Positions 50,419 through 59,148 are shown, counted from the stretch's first letter. The stretch is 64,000 bases of DNA from DASSUW01 sp963730535 (GCA_963730535.1 CAVSRU010000005.1:620001-684000); one strand, 5' to 3'. Notes: generated by a model not told the origin, from the letters alone. Made by a program: numbers and translations.

Positions 50419-51283
50419 GCCGGCCGGGCAGCTGGAGCAGGACCACGGCGGAGAGCACGAGCGCACCGCCTGCGAGCTGCACGGGGGTGAGCCGCTCCCC
50501 GAGCACGAGGAACGCCAGCGCCACCGTCACCGGCGGCTCGAAGGTCGAGAGGATCGCGGCCTCGGACGGACCGACGCGGCGCAGGCCGGCGAAGAACGCC
50601 GAGACCGCGACGACCGTGCTCACCAGCGCGATCAGCACGAGCCACAGCCAGGCCTCGCCCGAGAGACCGAGGTCGAGGGTGCCGGTCACCGCGCCCGCGA
50701 CCGTGAAGCTGACGGTGCCGCCCGTGAGGACCAGCGCCGAGAGCGTGAACGGCTCGACCTCGCCGACGATCCCGTCCGACACGAGGATGTACGTGGTGTA
50801 GGTGAGCGAGGCGGCGAGCGCGAGGCCGGCGCCCAGCACGTCGAAGCTCGCGGCGCCGGCGGCGGCCAGCACGAGCACGAGGCCGACCGACGCGACGGCG
50901 AGCGCCAGCCAGGTGCGGGCACTCGGCTGCGTCCGCCCGAGGATGAGCGCGGCGACCGTCACGAACGCGGGGTACGTGTAGAGCAGCAGCGAGACGAGGG
51001 CGACGTCGAGCCGGCCGATGGCCAGGAAGAAGAGCCCCGACTGGAGGCTGTAGCCCACGGCGCCGAGGCCAAGCCCGGTGAGCACGACCCGGCGCGGCAG
51101 CCGCCGGAGGGCGGCCCAGCCGCCGGTCGCCCACACCAGCACGGCGAAGACGGCGGCCGCGAGCGAGAAGCGCACGAACAGCGTGCTGGTGATGCTGGCG
51201 CCGGCGTCCGAGGCGAGCTTGCCGAAGATGCCAAGCGTCCCGAAGGCCGCGGCCGAGAGGAGGCAGAGAAGGGCGCCGCGCAT
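50369..51283 (-). CDS. EamA/DMT-family transporter
   Basis: 304 aa from ATG 51283. Ten membrane helices in two EamA repeats: LSAAAFGTLGIFGKLASDAG opens the first and GAGLALAASLTYTTYILVSD the second. VLGERLTPVQLAGGALVLSAVVLL is the typical last helix. Substrate (amino acids, metabolites) unknown. It is divergent from a LysR regulator, which probably controls it. The 3' end overlaps the kinase gene by 50 bp. Confidence 0.9.
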   Translation of the reverse strand: MRGALLCLLSAAAFGTLGIFGKLASDAGASITSTLFVRFSLAAAVFAVLVWATGGWAALRRLPRRVVLTGLGLGAVGYSLQSGLFFLAIGRLDVALVSLLLYTYPAFVTVAALILGRTQPSARTWLALAVASVGLVLVLAAAGAASFDVLGAGLALAASLTYTTYILVSDGIVGEVEPFTLSALVLTGGTVSFTVAGAVTGTLDLGLSGEAWLWLVLIALVSTVVAVSAFFAGLRRVGPSEAAILSTFEPPVTVALAFLVLGERLTPVQLAGGALVLSAVVLLQLPGRLSPRPWRLFVPSSART

Positions 51284-51317
51284 GAGCCGATCATGCGCGA
51301 ACGATTCATCGAGAGCA

Positions 51318-51335
51318 ACGGATATATCCGTACGG
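51318..51335. promoter_or_regulatory. Palindromes in the transporter/LysR intergenic region
   Basis: ACGGATATATCCGT (51318-51331) is a perfect 14-bp palindrome and CCGTACGG (51328-51335) overlaps it. Placed between a LysR gene and its divergent transporter, this is a likely regulator-binding site; TACGGT (51331-51336) could be the lysR -10 box. Confidence 0.55.
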
Positions 51336-51357
51336 TTCCGTGCGATGATGTCGAACA

Positions 51358-52278
51358 ATGCTGGACCTCCGCCGCCTGCGCCTGCTGCACGAGCTGCACC
51401 GCCGCGGCACGGTCAGCGCGGTCGCCGAGGCGCTGTCGTACAGCCCGTCGACGGTGTCGCAGCAGCTCGGCGTGCTCGAGCGCGAGGCGGGGACGGCACT
51501 GTTCGAGCCCGCCGGCCGGCGCGTGCGGCTGACCGACGCCGCTCTCGTGCTCGTGACCCACGCCGAGTCGCTGCTGGCCGGCGTCGAGCGCGCCGAGGCC
51601 GACCTGGCGGCGGCCGCCGCGGGCGCCGTCCGGGGCGTCGTGCGCGTGGGGTCGTTCCAGACGGCCAGCCTGCACCTCCTGCTGCCCGCCATGGCCGAGC
51701 TGCGCGGGACGCACCCGGACGTCGAGGTCCAGCTCGTCGAGGCCGAGACCGAGCCGGCGCTCGAGGCGCTGCGCTCGCACGCGATCGACCTCGCGCTGGC
51801 CGACGAGTGGAGCGGCAGCCCGCGCCCGGCCCGGCCCGGGATCGAGCGGGCGGACCTGTTCGTCGAGCCCGTGCAGATCGCCCTCCCCGCCGGGCATCCT
51901 TCCGCCGCCGGCGACGGGCCGGTCGCGCTCGGCGAGCTCGCCGGCTCGACCTGGGCCGTCGGCTACGAGCGTGGCGGCATGGCCGAGCTGGTCCGCCGGG
52001 TCTGCGCCGAGCGCGGCGGCTTCGAGCCCGACGTGCGGCATCGCACGAACGAGCTCTCGATGCTGCTCGCGCTCGTCGCCCAGGGGCACGCGGTGACGCT
52101 GCTGCCCGCGCTCGCGCTGCGCGGGGTGCCGCCCACGGTCGCGGTCCGCGCCATCGCCGGCGCGGACCTCTCACGGGTCGTGTTCACCGCCACCCGCGCC
52201 GGGGCCGGGCACCGCCCGGCGCTCGCCGCGGTGCTCGCGGCTATCGGATCCGGCGTGCCGACCAGCCCGTCTGGCTGA
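51358..52278 (+). CDS. LysR-family transcriptional regulator
   Basis: 306 aa. N-terminal winged helix-turn-helix (about 1-60): RRLRLLHELHRRGTVSAVAEAL, SPSTVSQQLGVLEREAGTALFEP. The ligand-binding domain starts near 90 with GVVRVGSFQTASLHLLLPAM and includes DLALADEW. It most likely regulates the divergent EamA gene and itself. The 3' end overlaps the convergent secreted-protein gene by 38 bp. Confidence 0.93.
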   Translation: MLDLRRLRLLHELHRRGTVSAVAEALSYSPSTVSQQLGVLEREAGTALFEPAGRRVRLTDAALVLVTHAESLLAGVERAEADLAAAAAGAVRGVVRVGSFQTASLHLLLPAMAELRGTHPDVEVQLVEAETEPALEALRSHAIDLALADEWSGSPRPARPGIERADLFVEPVQIALPAGHPSAAGDGPVALGELAGSTWAVGYERGGMAELVRRVCAERGGFEPDVRHRTNELSMLLALVAQGHAVTLLPALALRGVPPTVAVRAIAGADLSRVVFTATRAGAGHRPALAAVLAAIGSGVPTSPSG

Positions 52279-52678
52279 GCTTGCACCACGTCACGAAGCG
52301 GCCGTCCTTCGTGACCCGCGCCCGCACCCGGAAGTCGCCGGTCCACACGCCGCCCGCCCGCCGCTTGCCGCGCGCGTAGACCCGCGCGCGGGCACGCTCG
52401 CCGTTGCCGAGCCCGAAGCTGTACGAGCCGCCGTCCTCGAACCGCCGGGGCGCAGACACCTTGAGCGGCGGCCGGAACACCGTGCCGCCACGGAGTACCT
52501 CGCCGTCACCGCACTGGGCGAGGTAGCGGATCTCCACGCTCGTGACCTTCCCGCCGCGCTTGACGACCTTGGCCACCCTCCCCTGCTCGGTCGTTCCGCG
52601 CCACGTCGCCGCCTGAGACGTGGCCGGGGCGAGGAGCGCCGCGGTCCCCGCGACGGCGATCAGCCTAAGTGTGCGCAT
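52241..52678 (-). CDS. Small secreted protein of unknown function (145 aa)
   Basis: ATG 52678. Signal peptide LRLIAVAGTAALLAPATSQAA with likely cleavage after AQA/QAA (~24). The mature part is beta-rich and very basic (many Arg/Lys), with one Cys pair (YLAQCGDGE, FVTWCKLSQ) likely disulfide-bonded, and conserved-looking GSYSFGLGNGERARARVYARG. No family recognised. A palindrome overlaps its start codon. Confidence 0.7.
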   Translation of the reverse strand: MRTLRLIAVAGTAALLAPATSQAATWRGTTEQGRVAKVVKRGGKVTSVEIRYLAQCGDGEVLRGGTVFRPPLKVSAPRRFEDGGSYSFGLGNGERARARVYARGKRRAGGVWTGDFRVRARVTKDGRFVTWCKLSQTGWSARRIR

Positions 52679-52697
52679 TGCGGACTTATGACCGCAA
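52678..52697. promoter_or_regulatory. TTGCGG-N8-CCGCAA palindrome at secreted-protein start
   Basis: Reads TTGCGGACTTATGACCGCAA on the plus strand, a perfect 6+8+6 inverted repeat beginning inside the ATG codon. It covers the position expected for the -10 box (CATAAG), consistent with a repressor site or a structure blocking initiation. Confidence 0.5.
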
Positions 52698-52715
52698 GGG
52701 GGCACGCTCAAACAG

Positions 52716-53150
52716 TCAAGAGCGCAGAGCTTCCCGGAGGCTGGAGAGGGCCATGACGGCCTCGGCGGCGTGCGCGCCCTGGTCGCGCTTGCCGCCGCCG
52801 GTGCGGGCGAGGGCCTGCTCCATCGTCTCCACCGTGAGGACCCCGAACGAGCACGGCACGCCGGTGCTCAGCTGGACGTCCTGGATGCCGCGCGCGGCCT
52901 CCGCGCAGACATAGTCGTAGTGGTCGGTCTCCCCCCGGATCACCGCGCCCAGGCAGGCGATGCCCGCGTAGCGGCCCGTCTCGGCGAGGTAGCGGGCGGC
53001 GAGCGGGAGCTCGAACGCGCCCGGGACGTCATGCACGTCGGCCGGCGCATGGCCGGCCTCGGTGAACGCGCGCTGCGCGCCCGCCACGAGCCGCTCGGCG
53101 AGGTCGGTGTAGAAGCGGCCGACAGCGATCGCGAAGATGCGATCGCTCAC
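52716..53150 (-). CDS. ribH: 6,7-dimethyl-8-ribityllumazine synthase
   Basis: 144 aa from GTG 53150 (overlaps ribBA as GTGA). Active-site strands: VGRFYTDLAERLVAGA, VPGAFELPLAARYL, CLGAVIRGETDHYDYV (catalytic His) and PCSFGVLTVETMEQALAR. Condenses the ribityl-pyrimidine with DHBP. Last gene of ribD-ribE-ribBA-ribH. Confidence 0.96.
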   Translation of the reverse strand: MSDRIFAIAVGRFYTDLAERLVAGAQRAFTEAGHAPADVHDVPGAFELPLAARYLAETGRYAGIACLGAVIRGETDHYDYVCAEAARGIQDVQLSTGVPCSFGVLTVETMEQALARTGGGKRDQGAHAAEAVMALSSLREALRS

Positions 53151-54418
53151 CCGCGGCCGGCCTCGCGGTCGCGGGAGTGCTCGTCGTGGACCATCTGCTC
53201 GTCGAGCGGGAGTCCCTGGTGATGGAGCGAGTGCCCGAGGCGGTCGCGCTTGGCGCGCAGGTACGCCTCGTTGTGCGGGTTGGAGGCGTGCACGATCGGG
53301 ATCTGGTCGCTGACCGACAGCCCGTAGCCCTCGAGGCCGCGGATCTTCTTCGGGTTGTTGGTGAGGATGCGGATCGACGTCAGCCCGAGGTCGGACAGGA
53401 TCTGGGCGCCGATGCCGTAGTCGCGCAGGTCGACGGGGAGGCCGAGCTCGAGGTTGGCGTCCACCGTGTCGAGCCCCTTGTCCTGCAGGTTGTAGGCCTT
53501 GAGCTTGTTGAGGAGGCCGATGCCGCGCCCCTCCTGGGCGAGGTAGAGCAGCACCCCGCGGCCCTCGTGCTCGATCATCGCCAGGGCGGACTCGAGCTGC
53601 TCGCCGCAGTCGCAGCGCAGCGAGTGGAAGACGTCGCCGGTCAGGCACTCCGAGTGCACGCGCACGAGCACGTCGGGCTGGCCGTCGATCTCGCCCTTGA
53701 CCATCGCCACGTGGTGCTTGTCGTCGACCAGCGAGCGGTAGCCGACGACGTCGAACTCCCCGAAGCCGGTCGGCAGCCGCGTCGTCACGACGCGCTCGAC
53801 CAGCTTGTCGTGGCGGCGCCGGTAGGCGATCAGGTCGGCGACCGTGATCATCTTCAGCCCGTGGTGCGCGCAGTAGCGCTCCAGGTCGGGTACGCGCGCC
53901 ATCGTCCCGTCGTCGTTCATGACCTCGCAGATGACGCCGGACGGGTTGAGGCCGGCCAGGCGCGCGAGGTCGACCGCCGCCTCGGTCTGGCCGGTGCGCT
54001 CGAGCACGCCGCCGGGCTTGGCCTTGAGCGGGAAGATGTGGCCGGGCTGCACGAGGTCGCGCGGCGCGGCCGCCGGGTCGATCGCCACCTGGATGGTGCG
54101 CGCGCGGTCGGCCGCCGAGATGCCGGTGGTGACGCCGTCGCGCGCCTCGATGGTGACCGTGAACGGGGTGTCGAACGGCGACTCGTTCTTCGCCGCCATG
54201 AGGTCGAGCCCCAGCTCGTCGCAGCGCTGCGGGGTGAGTGCGAGGCAGATCAGCCCGCGCCCCTCCTTGGCCATGAAGTTGATCGCCTCGGGCGTCGCGA
54301 ACTGCGCCGCCATCGTGAGGTCGCCCTCGTTCTCGCGGTCCTCGTCGTCGCACACCACGACCATCCGGCCGGCGCGGATCTCCTCGATCGCCTCGTCGAT
54401 CGACACGAAGGCGCTCAT
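53147..54418 (-). CDS. ribBA: Bifunctional DHBP synthase / GTP cyclohydrolase II
   Basis: 423 aa. RibB domain (1-200): DDEDRENEGDLTMAA, FMAKEGRGLIC, GHIFPLKAKPGGVLERTGQTEA. RibA domain (210-400): VHSECLTGDVFHSLRCDCGEQL with the zinc Cys triad, EGRGIGLLNKLKAYNLQ. It opens both branches of riboflavin synthesis. Its ATG overlaps the ribE stop (ATGA). The tail after about 395 is charged and extended (RDREAGRG). Confidence 0.96.
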   Translation of the reverse strand: MSAFVSIDEAIEEIRAGRMVVVCDDEDRENEGDLTMAAQFATPEAINFMAKEGRGLICLALTPQRCDELGLDLMAAKNESPFDTPFTVTIEARDGVTTGISAADRARTIQVAIDPAAAPRDLVQPGHIFPLKAKPGGVLERTGQTEAAVDLARLAGLNPSGVICEVMNDDGTMARVPDLERYCAHHGLKMITVADLIAYRRRHDKLVERVVTTRLPTGFGEFDVVGYRSLVDDKHHVAMVKGEIDGQPDVLVRVHSECLTGDVFHSLRCDCGEQLESALAMIEHEGRGVLLYLAQEGRGIGLLNKLKAYNLQDKGLDTVDANLELGLPVDLRDYGIGAQILSDLGLTSIRILTNNPKKIRGLEGYGLSVSDQIPIVHASNPHNEAYLRAKRDRLGHSLHHQGLPLDEQMVHDEHSRDREAGRG

Positions 54419-54996
54419 CGGGCGGGTACCAGCTTCTCGATGTACTTGGCGAGCACGTCCACCTCCAGGTTCACCGGCGTGCCGGTCGTCGCCGCGCCCA
54501 GCACCGTGCGCTCAAGCGTCTCAGGAACGAGGGAGACCTGCAGCCAGTCGTCGCCGACGGCCGACACGGTGAGCGACACGCCGTCGACCGCGATCGACCC
54601 CTTCTCGATCACGTAGCGCAGCAGCGCCGGCTCGAGGCCGATGGTCACCACGTGGGAGAAGCCCTCCTCACGCACGTCCCAGATCGTGCCCAGGCCGTCG
54701 ACGTGCCCCTGCACGAAGTGGCCGCCCAGGCGATCGGCGGCGCGCAGCGGCAGCTCGAGGTTCACCCGCGATCCCGGCTCGAGCGCGCCGAGCGACGACC
54801 GCCGCAGCGTCTCGTGCATCACGTCGGCTGTGAAGGCGTTGTCCGGGAGCGACGTGGCGGTCAGGCAGACGCCGTTGACGGCGATCGAGTCGCCCTCGCG
54901 CAGCTCGAGCCCCGTCTCCACCGTGAGCCGTACGCCGGCGTCGCTGGCGTCGACCGCCGTGACCGTCCCGAGGTCCGCGACCAGCCCGGTGAACAC
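54415..54996 (-). CDS. ribE: Riboflavin synthase alpha chain
   Basis: 193 aa from GTG 54996 (FTGLVADLG follows directly, as in the family); GTG 55005 is an alternative. Two homologous lumazine-binding halves: GDSIAVNGVCLTATSL ... GGHFVQGHVDG and GSIAVDGVSLTVSAVG near the C-terminus. Dismutates two lumazine molecules to riboflavin. It lies 2 bp after ribD. Confidence 0.95.
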   Translation of the reverse strand: MFTGLVADLGTVTAVDASDAGVRLTVETGLELREGDSIAVNGVCLTATSLPDNAFTADVMHETLRRSSLGALEPGSRVNLELPLRAADRLGGHFVQGHVDGLGTIWDVREEGFSHVVTIGLEPALLRYVIEKGSIAVDGVSLTVSAVGDDWLQVSLVPETLERTVLGAATTGTPVNLEVDVLAKYIEKLVPAR

Positions 54997-54998
54997 GG

Positions 54999-56120
54999 CT
55001 ACCACTCTCTCAGGCGCGCGGAGATCAGCACGTCGCCGGCCACGCGGGAGCAGTCGAGCGTGAGCGCGCGGGTCGCCTCGGCGATCCGCTCCACCCCCTC
55101 CCCCTCCAGCGGGTCGCGCGCGTGCGAGCCGCCGAGTACGACCGGAGCGACGAAGAGCCGGATCTCGTCGAGCTCGCCGGCGTCGAGGAACGCGCCCGCG
55201 AGGTGCGGGCCGCCCTCGAGCAGGATCGAGGTGACGCCGGTGGCGCCGAGCTGGGCCAGCGCGTTGCGCACGCGCGCGGGCTCGTTCTCGCCGGTGGCCA
55301 CGATCACGTCGGCGCCGGCGACCTCGAGCGCATCGGCGGCCAGGCGCGGCGCGGCGCGCGAGATGACCACGGTGAGCGGGAGCTCGGCGGCCCCGCGGAC
55401 GAGCTGGGAGTCGAGCGGCAGCCGCGCCTCGGAGTCGAACACGACGCGGCGCGGCTGGCGGTGCACGCCGTCGACGCGGGCGGTGAGCAGCGGGTCGTCG
55501 GCCAGCGCGGTCCCGATGCCGACGGCCACCGCGTCGCACTCCGCGCGCCAGTGGTGGGCCATCCGGCGGGACGCCTCGCCCGAGATCCACTTCGAGTCGC
55601 CGGTGCGGGTGGCGACCTTGCCGTCGAGCGTCATCGCCGACTTGAACAGCACGTAGGGGCGGCCGGTGCGCGCGTGCTTGCGGAACGGTTGGTTGAGCAG
55701 CCGGGCGCGCGCGGCCGTCTCGCCGTCGGCCACCACGACCTCGACTCCCTCGTCGCGCAGGATCCCCAGGCCGCGCCCGGCGGCCTTCTCGGTCGGGTCG
55801 TCGGAGCCGACGACCACGCGGGCGATGCCGGCCTCGATCAGCGCCTCGGTGCACGGCGGGGTCTGGCCGTGGTGGCAGCACGGCTCGAGCGAGACGTACA
55901 TCGTCGCCCCGCGCGTGTCGGCGTCCCCGCACGCGGCGAGCGCCTCGCGCTCGGCGTGCGGCGCTCCGTAGGCGGTGTGGAAGCCCTCGCCGAGCACCTC
56001 GCCGTCCTTGACCACGACCGCGCCGACGAGCGGGTTCGGGGTCGTCCGCCCCCGCCCAGCCTCCGCGAGCTCGATCGCGCGGGCGAGATGGACGGCGTCG
56101 GTCTGGAGGAGCGGGGTCAC
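54999..56120 (-). CDS. ribD: Bifunctional pyrimidine deaminase/reductase
   Basis: 373 aa, GTG start. Deaminase domain: zinc motif GAPHAEREAL and EPCCHHGQTPPCTEAL. Reductase domain (from about 150): RPYVLFKSAMTLDGKVATRTGDSKWISG, and ILLEGGPHLAGAFLDAG. First gene of the riboflavin operon. Only 65 bp separate it from the divergent GT2 gene, too little for an FMN riboswitch. A TATCCT box lies 10 nt before the GTG. Confidence 0.96.
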   Translation of the reverse strand: MTPLLQTDAVHLARAIELAEAGRGRTTPNPLVGAVVVKDGEVLGEGFHTAYGAPHAEREALAACGDADTRGATMYVSLEPCCHHGQTPPCTEALIEAGIARVVVGSDDPTEKAAGRGLGILRDEGVEVVVADGETAARARLLNQPFRKHARTGRPYVLFKSAMTLDGKVATRTGDSKWISGEASRRMAHHWRAECDAVAVGIGTALADDPLLTARVDGVHRQPRRVVFDSEARLPLDSQLVRGAAELPLTVVISRAAPRLAADALEVAGADVIVATGENEPARVRNALAQLGATGVTSILLEGGPHLAGAFLDAGELDEIRLFVAPVVLGGSHARDPLEGEGVERIAEATRALTLDCSRVAGDVLISARLREW

Positions 56121-56185
56121 TGGCGTGCAAAGGATATTGACTGAGGGGTCAACTAACTCCCGGCGGTACCGTCTATCGAGGCGTC
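56121..56185. promoter_or_regulatory. ribD / GT2 divergent promoter region
   Basis: Minus strand: TATCCT (56136-56131) 10 nt before the ribD GTG. Directly upstream of it is TTGAC-TGAGGG-GTCAA (56137-56152), an inverted repeat in the spacer position, a candidate operator. Plus strand: TACCGT at 56167-56172, 13 nt before ATG 56186, with CGAGG as a weak ribosome site. Confidence 0.5.
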
Positions 56186-57850
56186 ATGAAGCTGATCATC
56201 CAGATCCCATGCCTGAACGAGGAGGAGGCGCTCCCCGTCACGCTGGCCGACCTGCCGCGGGAGCTGCCGGGGTTCGACGCGGTCGAGTGGCTGGTCATCG
56301 ACGACGGCTCCACCGACCGGACGCTCGAGGTCGCGCGCGCCCACGGGGTCGACCACATCGTGCGGCTGACGAACAACAAGGGGCTGGCATCGGGCTTCCA
56401 GGCGGGGCTCGATGCGGCGCTTAAGCTCGGCGCCGACGTGATCGTCAACACCGACGCCGACAACCAGTACTACGGGCCCGACATCGCCCGGCTCGTCGCC
56501 CCGATCGTGGCCGGGGACGCCGACATGGTGGTCGGCGACCGCGAGGTCATGACGGTCGAGCACTTCTCGCGGCCGAAGAAGCTGCTCCAGCGGCTCGGCT
56601 CGTGGGTCGTCCGCCAGGCGTCGCAGACCGCGGTGCCCGACACCACCTCCGGCTTCCGGGCGTACAACCGCGAGGCCGCGCTGGCGATGCAGGTCGTCTC
56701 GAAGTTCACCTACACGCTGGAGACGATCATCCAGGCCGGCAAGCTGACGGTGGCGATCGACCACGTGCCCGTGCGCACGAACCCGAAGCTGCGCGAGTCG
56801 CGCCTGTTCCCGTCGACGTGGACCTACATCCGCCGCAACGGGCTCTCGATCTTCCGCATCTACGCCATGTACGAGCCGCTGCGGGTGTTCATGACCGCCG
56901 CGTTGCTGGTGGCCATCGTCGCGCTCGGCGTGTGGGCCCGCTTCGCGTACTTCTTCTTCCAGGACGACGGCGCCGGGCACGTGCAGTCGCTGATCCTCGG
57001 CGCCGTGCTGTTCAACGCCGCGATGGTGCTCGCCGCGCTCGGCATCCTCGGCGACCTGCTCTCGGGCCAGCGGATCACGCTCCAGCGGATCTTCGAGCGC
57101 ATCCGGCGCGTGGAGCTCGAGCTCGGCGTGCCGCCCTCGCACTACGAGCCGGGCTCGCGGCTCGGGCTCCGGCTCAGGCGACGAGCGCGAGGGCTCCGGC
57201 GAGGACCGCGAGGCCGTCAAGCTGTGAGCGCCGCGGTCACGCGCGACGCCGAGGGCACGGTCACCGGCAACACCTACGACAAGTACGGGTCGAAGAACCC
57301 GGTCGTCCGGCGGCTGATGGCGCGCTTCGAGCGCGACCTCGGCGAGCTGTTCGAGCGCGCGGCGCCGCAGTCCGTGCTCGACGTCGGGTGCGGCGAGGGT
57401 GTGCTCACGGCGCGCTGGGCGGCGGTCGTGCCGGGCCGCGTGGTCGGGATCGACCTCGCCGATCCGGCGCTCGAGGCCGAGTGGGCCACGCGCCACGCGC
57501 CGAACCTCGAGTTCCGGGTCATGAAGGCGGAGCGGCTGCCGTTCGGCGACGGCGAGTTCGCCGCCGCGGCCGCGATCGAGGTCCTCGAGCACGTGCCCGA
57601 CCCCGAGCACACGGTCGCCGAGATGGCGCGCGTCGCCCGCGGCGGCCGGCTGCTCGTCTCCGTCCCGCGCGAGCCACTGTGGCGGGCGCTCAACATGGCC
57701 CGCGGCGCGTACCTGCGCGACTTCGGGAACACCCCAGGGCATCTGAACCACTGGTCGCGACGGGGGTTCGTGGCGCTCGTGTCCCGGCATGGGACGGTGG
57801 AGGAGATCCGGTCGCCGTTTCCGTGGACGATGCTGCTCGTGCGGGTGTAG
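56186..57850 (+). CDS. GT2 glycosyltransferase reading in frame into a SAM methyltransferase (554 codons)
   Basis: As sequenced, one frame of 554 codons. Residues 1-230: DPM1-like GT2 domain, IQIPCLNEEEALPVTLADLP, IDDGSTDRTLEVA, NTDADNQY (DxD-type), TTSGFRAYNREAAL. Residues about 230-305: two membrane helices. From residue 347: class I methyltransferase, GNTYDKYGSKNPVVRRLM, LDVGCGEGVLTARWA, AAIEVLEHVPDPEHTVAEMARV. The linker (about 324-346) is Arg-rich and looks like misread sequence. A +1 shift there gives a Gly/Ser/acidic tail ending KL and TGA overlapping GTG 57224. Two separate, coupled genes are therefore likely. Role: polyprenyl-linked or cell-surface glycan synthesis with the neighbouring flippase. 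Confidence 0.85.
   Translation: MKLIIQIPCLNEEEALPVTLADLPRELPGFDAVEWLVIDDGSTDRTLEVARAHGVDHIVRLTNNKGLASGFQAGLDAALKLGADVIVNTDADNQYYGPDIARLVAPIVAGDADMVVGDREVMTVEHFSRPKKLLQRLGSWVVRQASQTAVPDTTSGFRAYNREAALAMQVVSKFTYTLETIIQAGKLTVAIDHVPVRTNPKLRESRLFPSTWTYIRRNGLSIFRIYAMYEPLRVFMTAALLVAIVALGVWARFAYFFFQDDGAGHVQSLILGAVLFNAAMVLAALGILGDLLSGQRITLQRIFERIRRVELELGVPPSHYEPGSRLGLRLRRRARGLRRGPRGRQAVSAAVTRDAEGTVTGNTYDKYGSKNPVVRRLMARFERDLGELFERAAPQSVLDVGCGEGVLTARWAAVVPGRVVGIDLADPALEAEWATRHAPNLEFRVMKAERLPFGDGEFAAAAAIEVLEHVPDPEHTVAEMARVARGGRLLVSVPREPLWRALNMARGAYLRDFGNTPGHLNHWSRRGFVALVSRHGTVEEIRSPFPWTMLLVRV
57152..57227 (+). other. Apparent +1 frameshift joining GT2 and methyltransferase
   Basis: Skipping one base near 57158 changes the Arg-rich linker into GSGSGSGDEREGSGEDREAV then KL-stop. 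The TGA (57225-57227) then overlaps the GTG at 57224-57226 that would start a 208-aa methyltransferase. GTGA overlaps are the commonest gene junction in this window, which supports the two-gene reading. Confidence 0.65.
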
Positions 57851-57897
57851 GCGTCTCCGCGGGAACGTCTTGGAGACGTCGTTGACGTTCACGCCGG
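57851..57897. terminator. Hairpin and solitary repeat-like end before the flippase gene
   Basis: GTCTCC-(13 nt)-GGAGAC at 57853-57877 forms a stem directly after the methyltransferase stop. The following GTCGTTGACGTTCACGCC resembles the right end of the inverted-end elements (GCCGTTGACGTTCGCC) with changes, and may be a degenerate remnant. Confidence 0.4.
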
Positions 57898-59145
57898 ATG
57901 AGTAGCTACGCCCGCGGCGCGCGCATCCTCAGCGTCGGGATCGCGACGACCGGGGTCGTCACGTTCGCGTACTTCGCGCTGGCCAGCCACTCGCTGAGCC
58001 CCGCCGACTACACCGGCATCTCGCTCCTGTGGTCGGTGCTGTTCCTGATCATCTCGATCATCTACCGCCCGGTCGAGCAGCTGCTCGCCCACACGATCGC
58101 GGCGCGCCGGGCTCGCGGCCACGAGGGGCATCCGCTGCGGGTGCCGCTGACGATCCAGCTCGCGGCGGCGGCGGTCTTCCTCGCCGCCGCCCTCGCGCTC
58201 CGGGGACCGATCCAGGACGACCTCTTCAACGGCTCGGCCGAGCTGTACTGGGTGCTGGTCGTCGCCGCGCTCGCGTACGCCGCCAGCTACTTCGCGCGCG
58301 GCTGGCTGGCCGGGCACCAGCGCTTCGGCCTCTACGGCGGCCTCGTCCTGCTGGAGGCGATCACGCGCCTGCTGTTCGCGCTCGCCGTCGCGGTCGGGAT
58401 CGCGTCCGGCCAGGGCGCCGTCGCGCTCGGCATCGCGGCGGCGCCGCTGGCCTCCCTACTCGTGCTGCCGTGGGCCCTCCGGCGGCGCGAGAGAGTCCCC
58501 GGGGGCGAGCGGGGCGGGGTCTCGCTGCGGGAGGGCGCGGAGTTCGCGGGCGCGGCGGCGGCGATCCTGGCCGCCGAGCAGGCGGTGCTCAACGGGCCCG
58601 TCCTGGCGGTCGACGCGACGGCGGCCGACGCCGCGCTGGCCGGCATCGTCTTCAACGTGCTGCTGATCGTGCGAGCGCCGCTGCAGCTCTTCCAGGCCGT
58701 GCAGACCTCCCTCCTCCCCCACCTCTCAGGGCTCGCCGCCACCGGCGGCGACGCCGAGCTGCGCGGCGCGATCCGCGCCACCGTGCTCGCGATCGCCGCC
58801 TTCGCCGGCGCCGTCGTGCTCGGCCTCGGCCTGATCGGCCCGTGGGCGATGGACGCGCTGTTCGGCGGGGACTTCAACTACGGCCGCGGCGGGCTGATGC
58901 TGGTCGGCCTCGGCATGGGACTGCATCTGACCGCGAACACGCTCAACCAGGCCGCCCTCGCCCGTGGCCGCGGCCGCGCCGCCGCGGCCGCCTGGCTCAC
59001 TGCCGCCGCGCTCTTCCTGCTCTGGCTCGTCGTCTCCCCGCTCGACGACGAGCTGCTCGCCGTCGAACTCGGCTACGCCGCGACCACGGGCCTGCTCGCC
59101 ACCGCGCTGTGGCTGATCGAGCGCCAGGGGTCGAGCCGCACCTAG
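57898..59145 (+). CDS. Polysaccharide flippase-like (MATE/Wzx fold) membrane protein
   Basis: 415 aa with about 12 membrane helices. Start SSYARGARILSVGIATTGVVTFAYFALASHSLSPADYTGISLLWSVLF is the N-terminal pattern of Wzx/MurJ-like exporters (Arg-Gly-X3-L then helix; Ala-Asp-Tyr 'PADY' loop). A central cytoplasmic basic loop (RRRERVPGG) separates two bundles. Likely moves lipid-linked glycans across the membrane, matching the GT2/methyltransferase upstream. Confidence 0.82.
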   Translation: MSSYARGARILSVGIATTGVVTFAYFALASHSLSPADYTGISLLWSVLFLIISIIYRPVEQLLAHTIAARRARGHEGHPLRVPLTIQLAAAAVFLAAALALRGPIQDDLFNGSAELYWVLVVAALAYAASYFARGWLAGHQRFGLYGGLVLLEAITRLLFALAVAVGIASGQGAVALGIAAAPLASLLVLPWALRRRERVPGGERGGVSLREGAEFAGAAAAILAAEQAVLNGPVLAVDATAADAALAGIVFNVLLIVRAPLQLFQAVQTSLLPHLSGLAATGGDAELRGAIRATVLAIAAFAGAVVLGLGLIGPWAMDALFGGDFNYGRGGLMLVGLGMGLHLTANTLNQAALARGRGRAAAAAWLTAAALFLLWLVVSPLDDELLAVELGYAATTGLLATALWLIERQGSSRT

Positions 59146-59148
59146 CCG

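Noticed and set aside
56153..57892. Long minus-strand frame opposite the GT2/methyltransferase gene
   Set aside because: Composition (Arg/His/Asp/Val repeats) is that of an antisense shadow; the plus strand has clear GT2 and SAM-binding motifs.
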